A stretch of 64,000 nt of DNA, taken from Rhodoblastus sp963748385. Lineage in GTDB: Bacteria > Pseudomonadota > Alphaproteobacteria > Rhizobiales > Beijerinckiaceae. Where the stretch lies: positions 194,892 to 258,891 of the forward strand of contig CAVVIQ010000010.1 of the NCBI GenBank assembly GCA_963748385.1, in the 5' to 3' direction. Shown here one piece after another: positions 1-8,492 of the stretch. Within the stretch, counting starts at the first letter, position 1, and every line of letters starts with the position of its first letter. The notes under the pieces are model-generated. The model was not told the DNA's origin. It worked only from the letters and a program-made list of their open reading frames with translations, and did no database searches. The position numbers and the translations under genes were made by a program.

Positions 1-351
1 GACGCGAGCCTCGTCGCGGCGCCGGCGCGCCTCGGCCGGCTCGCAGATACGGGTGCTGCCGAAAACCACGATCACATGGGCCACGCCATGGCGCTGCAGC
101 GCCAGTTCGGTCTTGAGATAATCGAGCAGCAGGCGCTCCCCGCGCGTGTCGTCGCTGGCGAGGAAGTCGAGATCCTGGGCGGCGAGACGGTAGGAGGGCG
201 AGGCGATGATCCGCCGCACCCGTTCCGGCGCCAGCGGGTCTTCGGCGGCAGATTTGGGCTGGTCGCTCGGCAGGGGCTCGCGCCGCCTGCGCGGATGCGC
301 CGGCGCCGGAATTCTGGGATCGCCCTTGGGACCTTTTGGATCTTCGCTCAA
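1..351 (-). CDS. LOG-family (TIGR00730-like) Rossmann protein, 3' part cut off by the window edge
   Basis: This is the N-terminal 117 codons of a minus-strand gene that runs out of the window. After a Pro/Arg-rich, low-complexity start, the protein has a conserved segment ending in the beta-strand VIVVFGSTRI. That is where the nucleotide-binding Rossmann fold of LOG/lysine-decarboxylase-like proteins begins (the family includes cytokinin-activating phosphoribohydrolases). I chose a TTG start at 351 because AGAGAGG lies about seven bases upstream; a CTG two codons earlier is the alternative. The PGGxGTxxE catalytic motif of the family lies outside the window, so the enzymatic role is not proven. 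Its cellular role is unknown here. Confidence 0.6.
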   Translation of the reverse strand, partial: MSEDPKGPKGDPRIPAPAHPRRRREPLPSDQPKSAAEDPLAPERVRRIIASPSYRLAAQDLDFLASDDTRGERLLLDYLKTELALQRHGVAHVIVVFGSTRICEPAEARRRRDEARV

Positions 352-591
352 TATCAGACCTCTCTGGCGGACAGGCGACGCTCAATCTATAGGCGCGGAC
401 CAAAAAAGGATCGCTTAACAGCGCGGACGGATCCGGCGCCCGGCGGCCGTCGCGGTTTCCGAGCCTATACGACATGACGGAAATTTCATCTTGGCCCGCC
501 TTCCCAATGTCATGCCCGCCGCCCATATTCCGGGCGACCGGCCATGCCGACATGCGCCGTTCGCTAAAAAATGCGCCAAAGGAGTTGCGGG

Positions 592-1398
592 ATGTCGCCT
601 GAAGAACGTCAATTGCTGTCCGAATTGTTCGAGCGCGTCCGCACGCAGGCGAATGCGCCGCGCGACCGCGACGCCGAGAATTTCATCGCCGAGGCCATGC
701 GCGCCCTGCCTTACGCCCCCTATTTCCTCGCCCAGGCCACGATCATGCAGGATCAGGCCCTGCGCGCGGCCGACCAGAAGATTCAGGAATTGCAGGCCGA
801 AATCGGCCAACTTCGGCAGCAGACGCCATCGGCCGCGCCGGGCGCGGGCGGGTTTCTGGGCGGCCTGTTCGGCGGCGGGCGACCGGCGCCTCAGCCTCAG
901 CCCGGCGCCACTCCTTCCCCCTGGGGCGCGCCGCAGCAGCAGCAGGCCTATGACGCGCCGCCCCAGCAGCAGGCCTTCGCGCCGCCTCAGCCCGCCCCTT
1001 CCCCTTGGGGCGCGCCGCAAGCGGCGCAGGGCGGCGGCTTCCTGCACAACGCGCTCGGCGCCGCGGCCGGCGTCGCCGGCGGCGTGCTGCTGGCGGATTC
1101 GATTCGCGGCCTCATGTCCGGCGGCCACGGCGGCGGCCTGTTCGGCGGCCAGGGTTTGACCAGCCAGGGGTTGGCCGGCCAGGGTTTGACCGGGCAAGGC
1201 GTTGGCGGCGGCGAAACGATCGTGAACAATTATTTCGACAAGCCGGCGCACGCCCAGGACGCCCCAGCCGCCCAGACCGCGCCGATGTTCGAGGATCGCC
1301 GCGGCAATGATCCTACCCTTTCCGACGCCGATTTTTCGGGCGACGACTTTTCGGGCGGCGATTTTTCCGGCGACGACAATTTCAGCACGGACGTCTGA
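592..1398 (+). CDS. DUF2076 family protein
   Basis: A 268-aa protein. It begins with a helical, charged N-terminus (MSPEERQLLSELFERV) typical of DUF2076, often annotated as a periplasmic ligand-binding sensor without experimental support. Residues from about 85 on are a Pro/Gln-rich linker. A Gly/Ala hydrophobic stretch follows near residue 150, then Gly-Gln repeats (QGLTSQGLAGQGLTGQG), and the tail has DFSGDD-type Asp/Gly repeats. The ATG at 592 is preferred over one seven codons upstream because AAAGGAG stands just before it. It converges on irr across a strong hairpin. Function is unknown; the C-terminal repeats may be variable between strains. Confidence 0.75.
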   Translation: MSPEERQLLSELFERVRTQANAPRDRDAENFIAEAMRALPYAPYFLAQATIMQDQALRAADQKIQELQAEIGQLRQQTPSAAPGAGGFLGGLFGGGRPAPQPQPGATPSPWGAPQQQQAYDAPPQQQAFAPPQPAPSPWGAPQAAQGGGFLHNALGAAAGVAGGVLLADSIRGLMSGGHGGGLFGGQGLTSQGLAGQGLTGQGVGGGETIVNNYFDKPAHAQDAPAAQTAPMFEDRRGNDPTLSDADFSGDDFSGGDFSGDDNFSTDV

Positions 1399-1423
1399 GA
1401 TTCCCGGGCCACACCCGGCCATC

Positions 1424-1450
1424 GGGCGCGTTTCCCGGCGAAACGCGCCC
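1424..1450. terminator. Terminator-like hairpin between the DUF2076 gene and irr
   Basis: A perfect 10-bp inverted repeat (GGGCGCGTTT / AAACGCGCCC) with a 7-base loop lies between two convergent genes. There is no long T-run on either side, so it may be a weak bidirectional terminator. Confidence 0.55.
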
Positions 1451-1480
1451 TTGCCGCATTCAAGGCTGGCGCGCAAAAAC

Positions 1481-1990
1481 CTATTGCGGCGCCTTGCGGC
1501 GCAGGCGGATCATCACATCGACCCGCGCGATCTCCCAGCCCTCGGGCGGGTCCGGCAAGCGGCTGAAGTCGATCAGCTCCTTGGGCAGGTCGGTGAGCAT
1601 ATGGGTTTCGTCATCGACGACGAAATGCTGATGATCGTTGAGATTGGTGTCGAAATAGGTCTTGGCGCCGTCGACCGTGACTTCCTTCAACAAGCCGGCC
1701 GAGGTGAACTGGTTGAGCGTGTTGTAAACGGTGGCGAGCGAGATCGGCGCGCGCGCGGCCAGCGCCTCCTCGTAGAGCCGTTCGGCGGTGACATGGCGGT
1801 CGCCGCCGCCGAACAACAGCCAGCCGAGGCGCAGGCGCTGGCGCGTCGGCCGCAGTCCCGCCTCGCTCAATTTGCGCCGCAGGTCGTGCAGCGGGCAGCC
1901 GTTGAGGTCGTCCCCGGCCGCCGTCCTCACATAGACCGCGCCGCGTTCGGCGGCGCGGCGGGCGCGCGGCGCGTTTGTCCTTTTCTCCAT
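1481..1990 (-). CDS. irr: Iron response regulator Irr (Fur family)
   Basis: A 169-aa Fur-superfamily regulator. Residues about 35-110 form the winged helix (LRPTRQRLRLGWLLF, then ISLATVYNTLNQF), and the C-terminal half carries the His-rich DHQHFVVDDE segment where Fur proteins bind metal or haem. The overall pattern is that of Irr, which in Rhizobiales controls iron and haem genes according to haem availability. A Cys-Pro pair in GCPLHD near residue 37 lies where the haem regulatory motif of Bradyrhizobium Irr occurs, so haem-triggered turnover is possible (inference). The ATG at 1990 has AAGGAA upstream; a GTG at 2011 is less likely. It is monocistronic. The 295 bases upstream to fabA hold the promoters of both divergent genes, with no motif I could fix. 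Confidence 0.88.
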   Translation of the reverse strand: MEKRTNAPRARRAAERGAVYVRTAAGDDLNGCPLHDLRRKLSEAGLRPTRQRLRLGWLLFGGGDRHVTAERLYEEALAARAPISLATVYNTLNQFTSAGLLKEVTVDGAKTYFDTNLNDHQHFVVDDETHMLTDLPKELIDFSRLPDPPEGWEIARVDVMIRLRRKAPQ

Positions 1991-2305
1991 GCGAATTTCC
2001 TTTTTTCCCACACCGGCGAATTTTCGTTCTTTGGGGGAAGGATTCGTTCTTGCCCGGCGAATTGGAAATTCGTCGCGGCCCCAGAACCCGCGAGCATTCA
2101 GGATATAGACTTTTACGCGCGAGGCGGCAATAAGCTCGCCCCGAGGGCCAATGCGGCGAGCCGGCGCGGAAAATGGGTTTTTCGGCGTCTTTCGGCCCGC
2201 CGACGGCTATGTTAGAAGGCGCTTTAAACCTTCCGGCGGCGACCGCGCGCCGGCGGGGTGAGTCAACCAGAGCTCTCCGAGAGCCGAACCAGGGAAAAAT
2301 CCCAG

Positions 2306-2822
2306 ATGGGCGAAAGACGCTCGCAATTCGCGTATGAAGACCTTCTGGCTTGCGGCCGAGGCGAGCTGTTCGGCCAGGGCAACGCCCAGCTGCCCCTGCC
2401 GCCCATGCTGATGTTCGACCGCATCGTCGAGATCGTCGAAGAGGGCGGCGCCCACGGCAAGGGCCATATCCGCGCCGAATTCGACATCAAGCCCGATCTC
2501 TGGTTCTTCGGCTGCCATTTTCTCGGCGACCCCGTGATGCCCGGGCTGTCTCGGCCTCGACGCCCTGTGGCAACTCACCGGCTTCTTCCTCGGCTGGCTC
2601 GGGCTTCCGGGCCGTGGGCGCGCGCTCGGCGTCGGCGAGGTGAAATTCGCCGACCAGGTGCTGCCGACGGTGAAGAAGGTCGTCTACGGCGTCGATTTCA
2701 GGCGCGTGATGAAGGGCAAGCTCAAGCTCGGCATCGCCGACGGCTGGCTCGAAGCCGACGGCAAGCGCATTTATGAGGTCAAGGACATGCGGGTCGGCCT
2801 GTTCCAGCCCGCCGGCGCCTGA
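2306..2822 (+). pseudogene. fabA: 3-hydroxydecanoyl-ACP dehydratase/isomerase FabA, with one frameshift
   Basis: FabA dehydrates 3-hydroxyacyl-ACP and isomerises the C10 trans-2 intermediate to cis-3, which starts unsaturated fatty acid synthesis. The first frame (from ATG 2306) gives the N-terminal half through WFFGCHFLGDPVMPG, with the catalytic His in GCHF. The second half, CLGLDALWQ through the C-terminus at 2822, is in another frame. Removing one G from the GGG at 2543-2545 joins them into a normal FabA of about 171 residues. It stands directly ahead of fabB and fabI, the classical fabA-fabB arrangement. Because FabA is normally essential, a sequencing or assembly error is the likeliest explanation. 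I call it a pseudogene only as it reads here. Confidence 0.85.
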
Positions 2823-2860
2823 CGCTCCCGCTTCAAGACGCCGTCCACAAGGAGGACATC

Positions 2861-4081
2861 ATGAGACGCGTCGTCGTCACCGGCATCGGCATTGTCTCCG
2901 CGATCGGCAATAACGCCGAGGAAGTCACGGCCTCGTTGCGCGCGGCGCGATCAGGCATCGTGCGCGCCGAGAAATACGCCGAACTCGGCTTTCGCTGCCA
3001 GGTTCACGGCGCCCCGACGCTCGACCCGGAAAAGGTCGTCGATCGCCGCGCCATGCGCTTTCACGCCGTCGGCACCGCCTGGAACCATGTCGCCATGGAA
3101 CAGGCCATCGCCGATTCCGGCCTGGAGGCGGGCGACGTCTCCAACCCGCGCACCGGCATCATCATGGGCTCGGGCGGCCCCTCGACCCGGACGATCGTCG
3201 AATCGGCCGATATCACCCGCGCCAAGGGGCCCAAGCGCGTCGGCCCCTTCGCGGTGCCCAAGGCCATGTCCTCGACCGCTTCGGCGACGCTCGCCACCTG
3301 GTTCAAGATCAAGGGCGTCAATTATTCGATCTCGTCGGCCTGCGCCACGTCGTCGCATTGCATCGGCAACGCCGCCGAAATGATCCAGTACGGCAAGCAG
3401 GACGTGATGTTCGCCGGCGGCTGCGAGGAACTGGACTGGACGCTGTCGGTGCTGTTCGACGCCATGGGCGCGATGTCCTCGTCCTACAACGACACGCCGG
3501 CGACCGCATCGCGCGCCTACGACGCGAACCGCGACGGTTTCGTCATCGCCGGCGGCGCCGGGGTGGTGGTGCTGGAGGAATACGAGCGGGCCAAGGCGCG
3601 CGGCGCGAAAATCTACGCCGAACTCGCCGGCTATGGCCTGACTTCCGACGGCCACGACATGGTCGCGCCCTCGGGCGAAGGCGCCGAGCGCTGCATGCGC
3701 ATGGCGCTGGAGACCTGCAAGATTCCGATCGACTACATCAATCCGCACGCGACCTCGACCCCGGTCGGCGATCTCAAGGAGATCGAGGCGATCCGCAAGG
3801 TCTTCGGCGCCGACAAGTGCCCGCCGATCTCGGCCACCAAATCGCTCACCGGCCATTCGCTCGGCGCGGCTGGGGTGCAGGAGACGATCTATTGCCTGCT
3901 GATGCAGCAGAACAATTTCATTTGCGAAAGCGCCAATATCGCCAATCTCGACCCGGCTTTCGCGGATATGAACATCCTGCGCCAGCGCAGGGACAACCAG
4001 CAGCTCGGCGCGGTGCTGTCGAACTCCTTCGGCTTCGGCGGCACCAACGCGTCGCTGATCTTCAAACATATCGACGCCTGA
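2861..4081 (+). CDS. fabB: 3-oxoacyl-ACP synthase I FabB
   Basis: A 406-aa beta-ketoacyl-ACP synthase that condenses malonyl-ACP with acyl-ACP and is needed to elongate the cis-3-decenoyl product of FabA. The Cys-His-His triad is visible: Cys161 in SSACATSSH, a His in NPHATSTPVGD and a His in TGHSLGAAG. The C-terminal FGFGGTNAS glycine loop is intact. Length is normal for KAS I. GGAGGACATC precedes the ATG. It lies 38 bases after fabA and 14 bases before fabI, so the three genes form one fatty-acid operon. Confidence 0.95.
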   Translation: MRRVVVTGIGIVSAIGNNAEEVTASLRAARSGIVRAEKYAELGFRCQVHGAPTLDPEKVVDRRAMRFHAVGTAWNHVAMEQAIADSGLEAGDVSNPRTGIIMGSGGPSTRTIVESADITRAKGPKRVGPFAVPKAMSSTASATLATWFKIKGVNYSISSACATSSHCIGNAAEMIQYGKQDVMFAGGCEELDWTLSVLFDAMGAMSSSYNDTPATASRAYDANRDGFVIAGGAGVVVLEEYERAKARGAKIYAELAGYGLTSDGHDMVAPSGEGAERCMRMALETCKIPIDYINPHATSTPVGDLKEIEAIRKVFGADKCPPISATKSLTGHSLGAAGVQETIYCLLMQQNNFICESANIANLDPAFADMNILRQRRDNQQLGAVLSNSFGFGGTNASLIFKHIDA

Positions 4082-4095
4082 GCAAGAGTTCGCGG

Positions 4096-4914
4096 ATGAA
4101 TCTTTCCACCAAGGGGCTGATGGCCGGCAAGCGCGGCCTGATCATGGGCGTCGCCAACAATCATTCGATCGCGTGGGGCATTGCGCAAGCGCTGGCGGCG
4201 GAAGGCGCGGAACTCGCCTTCACCTTTCAGGGCGAGGCCCTCGGCAAGCGCGTCAAGCCCCTCGCCGAAAGCCTCGGCTCGCATCTCACCTTGCCCTGCG
4301 ACGTCGAGGATCTTGGGAGCGTGGACGCGGTCTTCGCCGCGCTGGAGAAAAACTGGGGAACGCTCGATTTCGTCGTCCACGCCATCGGGTTCTCGGACAA
4401 GAACGAGCTGAAGGGCCGCTATGTGGACGCCACCACGCGCGAAAATTTTTCGCGCACCATGGTCATTTCGGCTTTCTCCTTCACCGAAATCGCCCAGCGG
4501 GCGCAAAAACTGATGCCGAGGGGCGGCTCCCTGCTCACCCTCACCTATGGCGGCGCGACCCGCGTCATGCCCAATTACAATGTGATGGGCGTGGCCAAGG
4601 CGGCGCTCGAGGCCAGCGTGCGCTATCTCGCCGCCGACCTCGGCCCCCAGAACATCAGGGTCAACGCCATTTCCGCCGGCCCGATCCGGACGCTGGCGGG
4701 CGCCGGCATCGCCGACGCCCGCTTCATGTTCAATTTCCAGAAAAATCACGCGCCCCTGCGCCGAACCGTGACTATCGAGGATGTCGGCGGTTCGGCGCTC
4801 TATCTCCTGTCAGACCTTGCGGCCGGCGTCACCGGCGAGATTCATTTCGTCGACTCGGGCTACAACGCCATTTCCATGCCGCAGCCCGGCAGCCTGAAAG
4901 CCGACCTCGAATAG
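4096..4914 (+). CDS. fabI: Enoyl-ACP reductase (NADH) FabI
   Basis: A 272-aa short-chain dehydrogenase-like enoyl-ACP reductase that carries out the last reduction of the type II fatty-acid cycle. The N-terminal nucleotide-binding segment GVANNHSIAWGIA is the FabI variant of the glycine loop. The Tyr-x6-Lys pair of the active site is in YNVMGVAK, and ISAGPIRTLA follows. The start at 4096 is 14 bases after the fabB stop, with CGCGG but no strong ribosome site, which suggests translation linked to fabB. Confidence 0.95.
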   Translation: MNLSTKGLMAGKRGLIMGVANNHSIAWGIAQALAAEGAELAFTFQGEALGKRVKPLAESLGSHLTLPCDVEDLGSVDAVFAALEKNWGTLDFVVHAIGFSDKNELKGRYVDATTRENFSRTMVISAFSFTEIAQRAQKLMPRGGSLLTLTYGGATRVMPNYNVMGVAKAALEASVRYLAADLGPQNIRVNAISAGPIRTLAGAGIADARFMFNFQKNHAPLRRTVTIEDVGGSALYLLSDLAAGVTGEIHFVDSGYNAISMPQPGSLKADLE

Positions 4915-4937
4915 CGGCTTCTTAATTTCTTGCCTGC

Positions 4938-6839
4938 ATGCTCCAGCGTCACGACCCGATGCTGGAACGCCCCTTGGATCACCCGAAGACCACTTTCGCC
5001 CCCCGGCCGCAGATCAGCGCCGAGGCCCAGCGGCGCCTCGGCCTGTGGCTCGCCATCCTGGGCGCGACCGCCTTTTCCTTCGCGATCGACCATTCGAAGC
5101 TGGCCGCGGTCTGGCGGACCGGCGCTTTCTTCGACACCGACGACGCCATGCGCATGGTCCAGGTGCGGGATCTGATGGCCGGGCAGAGCTGGTGGGACCT
5201 CGTCGCGCATCGGCTCGCCCCTCCCCAGGGCATGCTGTCGCATTGGTCGCGCGTTGTTGACGCCTTTCTTGCGCCGCTGGTTTACGGCTTCGGCCTGATC
5301 CTGCCGGGCGAGGCGGCCGAGCGCGCGGCGCGCATCGCCTTTCCGGCGCTGTCCCTGGTCGCCCTGTTTCGCGCCGCCGCTTACGCCGGACGGGTTTTCG
5401 CCGGGCAGGCCTACGAAGTCGCGGGCGTGATCGCCGTCGCGCTGTGCGGCGTGGCCGATCTGCAATTCTCGCCGGGGCGCGTCGATCACCACGGGCTTCA
5501 GATCCTGGGGCTTCTCGTCGCCGTCGCGATGCTGGCGGAAGCCCTCGACCCGGCGCGGGCGCGCCGCGCCGCCTGGGCCGGCGCCGCGATGGCTTTCGCC
5601 CTGGGCGTCGGCCTCGAAAACATGCCCTTTTTCCTTGTCCTTCTCGCGACGCCGCCGCTCGTCTTCATCGTTCGCGGCGACGGCGGCAAGCCTGTTCTCG
5701 CCGCCTTCGCGAGCGGCCTGGCGCTGTCCCTCGTCGCCGTCTTCGTCGCCACAATCCCGCCCTCGCGCTGGTTCGACCCCGCGCCCGACGCCTTGTCGAT
5801 CATCTATCTGACCGCCCTGCTCGCGACCTGCGCGGCCTTTCTCCTGCTGGCGAGACTGTCCCTGGAGCGCTGGCCCGCGCGCCTCGCCGCGAGCCTCGCC
5901 GCCGGCGCGGCGGTCCTCGCCTTCACTCTCGTGCTGTTTCCTTCGGTGATCCAGGGCCCCTTCGCCGGCCTCGCGCCCGAAATGCGCGCGTTCTGGCTGT
6001 CGAGGGTGAAGGAGATGCAATCCTTCCCCGTTTTCGCCAGGAGCAACCCCGTCGAGGGCGCGGCCCGGCTGATCGCCTTCGCCCTCGCCCTCGGCGGCGC
6101 CGCTCTCGGCGCCCGGATCGCTTCGGCGCAAGGCGACCGGGTCGGCCGCGACCGCTGGCTTCTGCTCGGAGCCGTCCTTCTTGCCGGCGCCGGAGCCGCC
6201 TCGGCCCACGTCCGCTCGATCGGCTCGATCGCGCCGCTGATCGCGATCGGCTCGCTCGGACTCGTCGCCGCCTTGCGCGAAAGACTGACGCACAGTCGCC
6301 CCGCCTTCGGCGGGCCGGCGGCGCTGCTGGCCTTGGTCCTGGCCATGTCCTATTTCGCCGTGCTGGTCGTGGCGAGCTCCGTGGCGCCGGCCCGGGCCGA
6401 TGGCGCCAGCCCGGACCCCTCCGCGCCGGACGCGACCCGGAAAAGCTGTCACACGCCCGCCTCTCTCGCACCGCTGGCGCGCCTCCCCGCGGGACTGGCG
6501 ATCGCGCAGATCGACGCCGGCCCGTACCTGCTGGCCTTTACGCCCCATGCGGCGCTCGCTGGCCCCTATCATCGCGACAACAGGGGCAATCTGCTGGCGC
6601 TTCATATCCTCACCGGCGCGCCCGACCGGGCCGAGGCGCTGGCGCGTGAGTCCGGCGCGCGCTGGCTTTTCCTTTGCACCGTCAAGGACCGCTCGTTCCA
6701 GGCCTATGTCGAGACGGCTCCGGACGGATTGGCGGCGCGGCTCGCCGCCCACCGCACGCCAGGCTGGCTGAAGCCGGTTCCGCTTCGGGACGGGCCTTAC
6801 CTCGCCTTTGAGATCCTGCCAGCGCAGCGGCGACAGTAA
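4938..6839 (+). CDS. Multi-spanning GT-C-like membrane protein (STT3/oligosaccharyltransferase-like)
   Basis: A 633-aa protein with about a dozen hydrophobic segments and a soluble C-terminal portion from roughly residue 500. Just after the first membrane segment is FFDTDDAMRMVQVRDLM, and near residue 180 is GRVDHHGLQI. In GT-C glycosyltransferases and STT3/AglB/PglB oligosaccharyltransferases, acidic residues in the first external loop and a later G..D motif bind metal and lipid-linked sugar, so these two motifs suggest that fold. The acceptor and donor are unknown, and no sequon-binding WWDYG motif was seen. It could equally be a lipid-linked arabinose- or mannosyltransferase-type enzyme. 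It follows fabI by 23 bases, but no strong ribosome site is visible; ATG 4959 is an alternative start. Confidence 0.55.
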   Translation: MLQRHDPMLERPLDHPKTTFAPRPQISAEAQRRLGLWLAILGATAFSFAIDHSKLAAVWRTGAFFDTDDAMRMVQVRDLMAGQSWWDLVAHRLAPPQGMLSHWSRVVDAFLAPLVYGFGLILPGEAAERAARIAFPALSLVALFRAAAYAGRVFAGQAYEVAGVIAVALCGVADLQFSPGRVDHHGLQILGLLVAVAMLAEALDPARARRAAWAGAAMAFALGVGLENMPFFLVLLATPPLVFIVRGDGGKPVLAAFASGLALSLVAVFVATIPPSRWFDPAPDALSIIYLTALLATCAAFLLLARLSLERWPARLAASLAAGAAVLAFTLVLFPSVIQGPFAGLAPEMRAFWLSRVKEMQSFPVFARSNPVEGAARLIAFALALGGAALGARIASAQGDRVGRDRWLLLGAVLLAGAGAASAHVRSIGSIAPLIAIGSLGLVAALRERLTHSRPAFGGPAALLALVLAMSYFAVLVVASSVAPARADGASPDPSAPDATRKSCHTPASLAPLARLPAGLAIAQIDAGPYLLAFTPHAALAGPYHRDNRGNLLALHILTGAPDRAEALARESGARWLFLCTVKDRSFQAYVETAPDGLAARLAAHRTPGWLKPVPLRDGPYLAFEILPAQRRQ

Positions 6840-6908
6840 AGCCGTCCGGGATAAGCGGAAATTAACGCCCGCCGTGGCACAAACTCCCTGTGTCCCTGGA
6901 GTCGCCGC

Positions 6909-8410
6909 ATGAACCGCATCATCGAAACGTTGATCATCGGAGCCGGGCCGGCAGGATTGACGACAGCCTACAAGCTTTCAAAGGAAGGGCGCGAAGTCGT
7001 CGTCCTCGAAAAAGACCCGACCTATGTCGGCGGCATCAGCCGGACGGTCAATTACAAGAATTTCCTTTTCGACATCGGCGGCCATCGCTTTTTTTCGAAA
7101 TCGAAGACGATCGTCGATCTGTGGCATGAAATCCTGCCCGACGATTTCATCGAGCGCCCGCGCCTGTCGCGGATCTTCTACCAGAAGAAATTCTACGCTT
7201 ATCCCCTGCGCGCCTTCGAGGCCCTGCGCAATCTGGGCTTGTGGGAAAGCGCGCTGTGCATGGCCTCCTTCGGCTTCGCGCGCGCCTTTCCGGTCCTCAA
7301 TCCAAAAAACTTCCACCAATGGGTGCGCAACCAGTTCGGCGAGCGGCTGTTCTCGATTTTCTTCAAGACCTATACCGAAAAGGTCTGGGGCATGAGCTGC
7401 GACGAAATCTCGTCGGACTGGGCCGCCCAGCGCATCAAGGGCCTGAGCCTGGGCGCGGCGATCCTCGACGGGCTGCGCCGCTCGCTCGGTCTCAACAAGG
7501 CCGGGAACAGCGGGGGCGCCGCGCCAAGACCCTGATCGAATCCTTCCAGTATCCGCGCAAGGGCCCCGGCATGATGTGGGAGGCCGCCGCCGCCAAGATC
7601 AAACAGGCCGGCGGCGAGGTGCTGATGGGCCGCTCGGTCGAGAAGATTCACTTCGACGAGGCGAGCAAGCTCTGGACGGTCGAGGCCTGGACCGCCGACA
7701 ACCAGCGCGAAACCTTTTGCGCCCGGCATGTCGTGTCCTCGGCCCCGGTGCGCGAGCTGATGTCCAATCTGTCGCCGACGCCGATCAGCCTGCTCCACGC
7801 CCGCCAGTTGCGCTATCGCGACTTCCTGACCGTGGTCCTGATCGGCAAATCCCGCCGCGAACTGCCGGACAACTGGGTCTATATCCACGATCCGGCGGTG
7901 CAAGTCGGGCGGGTGCAGAATTTCCGCTCCTGGTCGCCGGAAATGATCCCGGACGGCGTCTCGACCTGCCTCGGCCTCGAATATTTTTGCTTCGAAGGCG
8001 ACGGATTGTGGGACGCGCCGGATTCCGAACTGATCGAACTGGCCAAACGCGAGATCGGCCAGATCGGATTGATGGACCCCGAAGACGTCGCCGACGCCTC
8101 CGTGGTGCGCCAGCCCAAGGCCTATCCCGTCTATGACGAAACCTACGCCGCCAATGTCGAAACGATCCGCGCCGAACTGCGCCTGCGCTTCCCGAATCTC
8201 CATCTGGTCGGCCGCAACGGCATGCACAAATACAACAACCAGGATCATGCGATGATGACCGGCCTTCTGACCGCGATGAACATCATCGCCGGCAAGATCG
8301 TGCACGACGTATGGCGGGTCAACGAGGACGCGGAATATTGCGAAGCCGGCGTTTCCGGCGCTGAAGAAGCTTTGACCAGCGAACGTCAGGTCCCGCACAA
8401 GGCGGCCTAA
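6909..8410 (+). pseudogene. FAD-dependent oxidoreductase (UDP-galactopyranose-mutase/amine-oxidase-like), with one frameshift
   Basis: Residues 8-20 contain the FAD-binding glycine motif GAGPAGLTTAYKL, followed by an acidic residue ending strand 2 (VVVLEKD) and GGHRFFSKS. The frame breaks in GGGGG at 7512-7516. Adding one base would join it to the downstream frame, which continues AKTLIESFQYPRKG to the C-terminus, where the NGMHKYNNQDHAMMTG FAD-contact region is clear. The repaired protein would be about 500 residues, matching the NAD(P)-binding oxidoreductase family that resembles UDP-galactopyranose mutase and protoporphyrinogen oxidase. Substrate unknown; such genes often lie near glycosyltransferases, and the preceding gene is one by fold. 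It may be real decay or a homopolymer error. Confidence 0.75.
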
Positions 8411-8444
8411 CTCCTCGCCGGACGACAGCCCGAGAACAAAAAAA

Positions 8445-8480
8445 AGCGGACGGGGAACGCCCCGGCCGCTTTCATTTTTT
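8445..8480. terminator. Bidirectional terminator between the oxidoreductase and pnp
   Basis: A hairpin with AGCGG/CCGCT and GGGG/CCCC arms is flanked by an A-run on the left and TTTCATTTTTT on the right. It can stop both convergent transcripts. Confidence 0.8.
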
Positions 8481-8492
8481 CAGGATCGGCGC

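Noticed and set aside
4860..6752. 630-codon minus-strand frame opposite the GT-C membrane protein
   Set aside because: Arg/Gly/Glu-rich shadow; the plus-strand protein has proper membrane spans and motifs.
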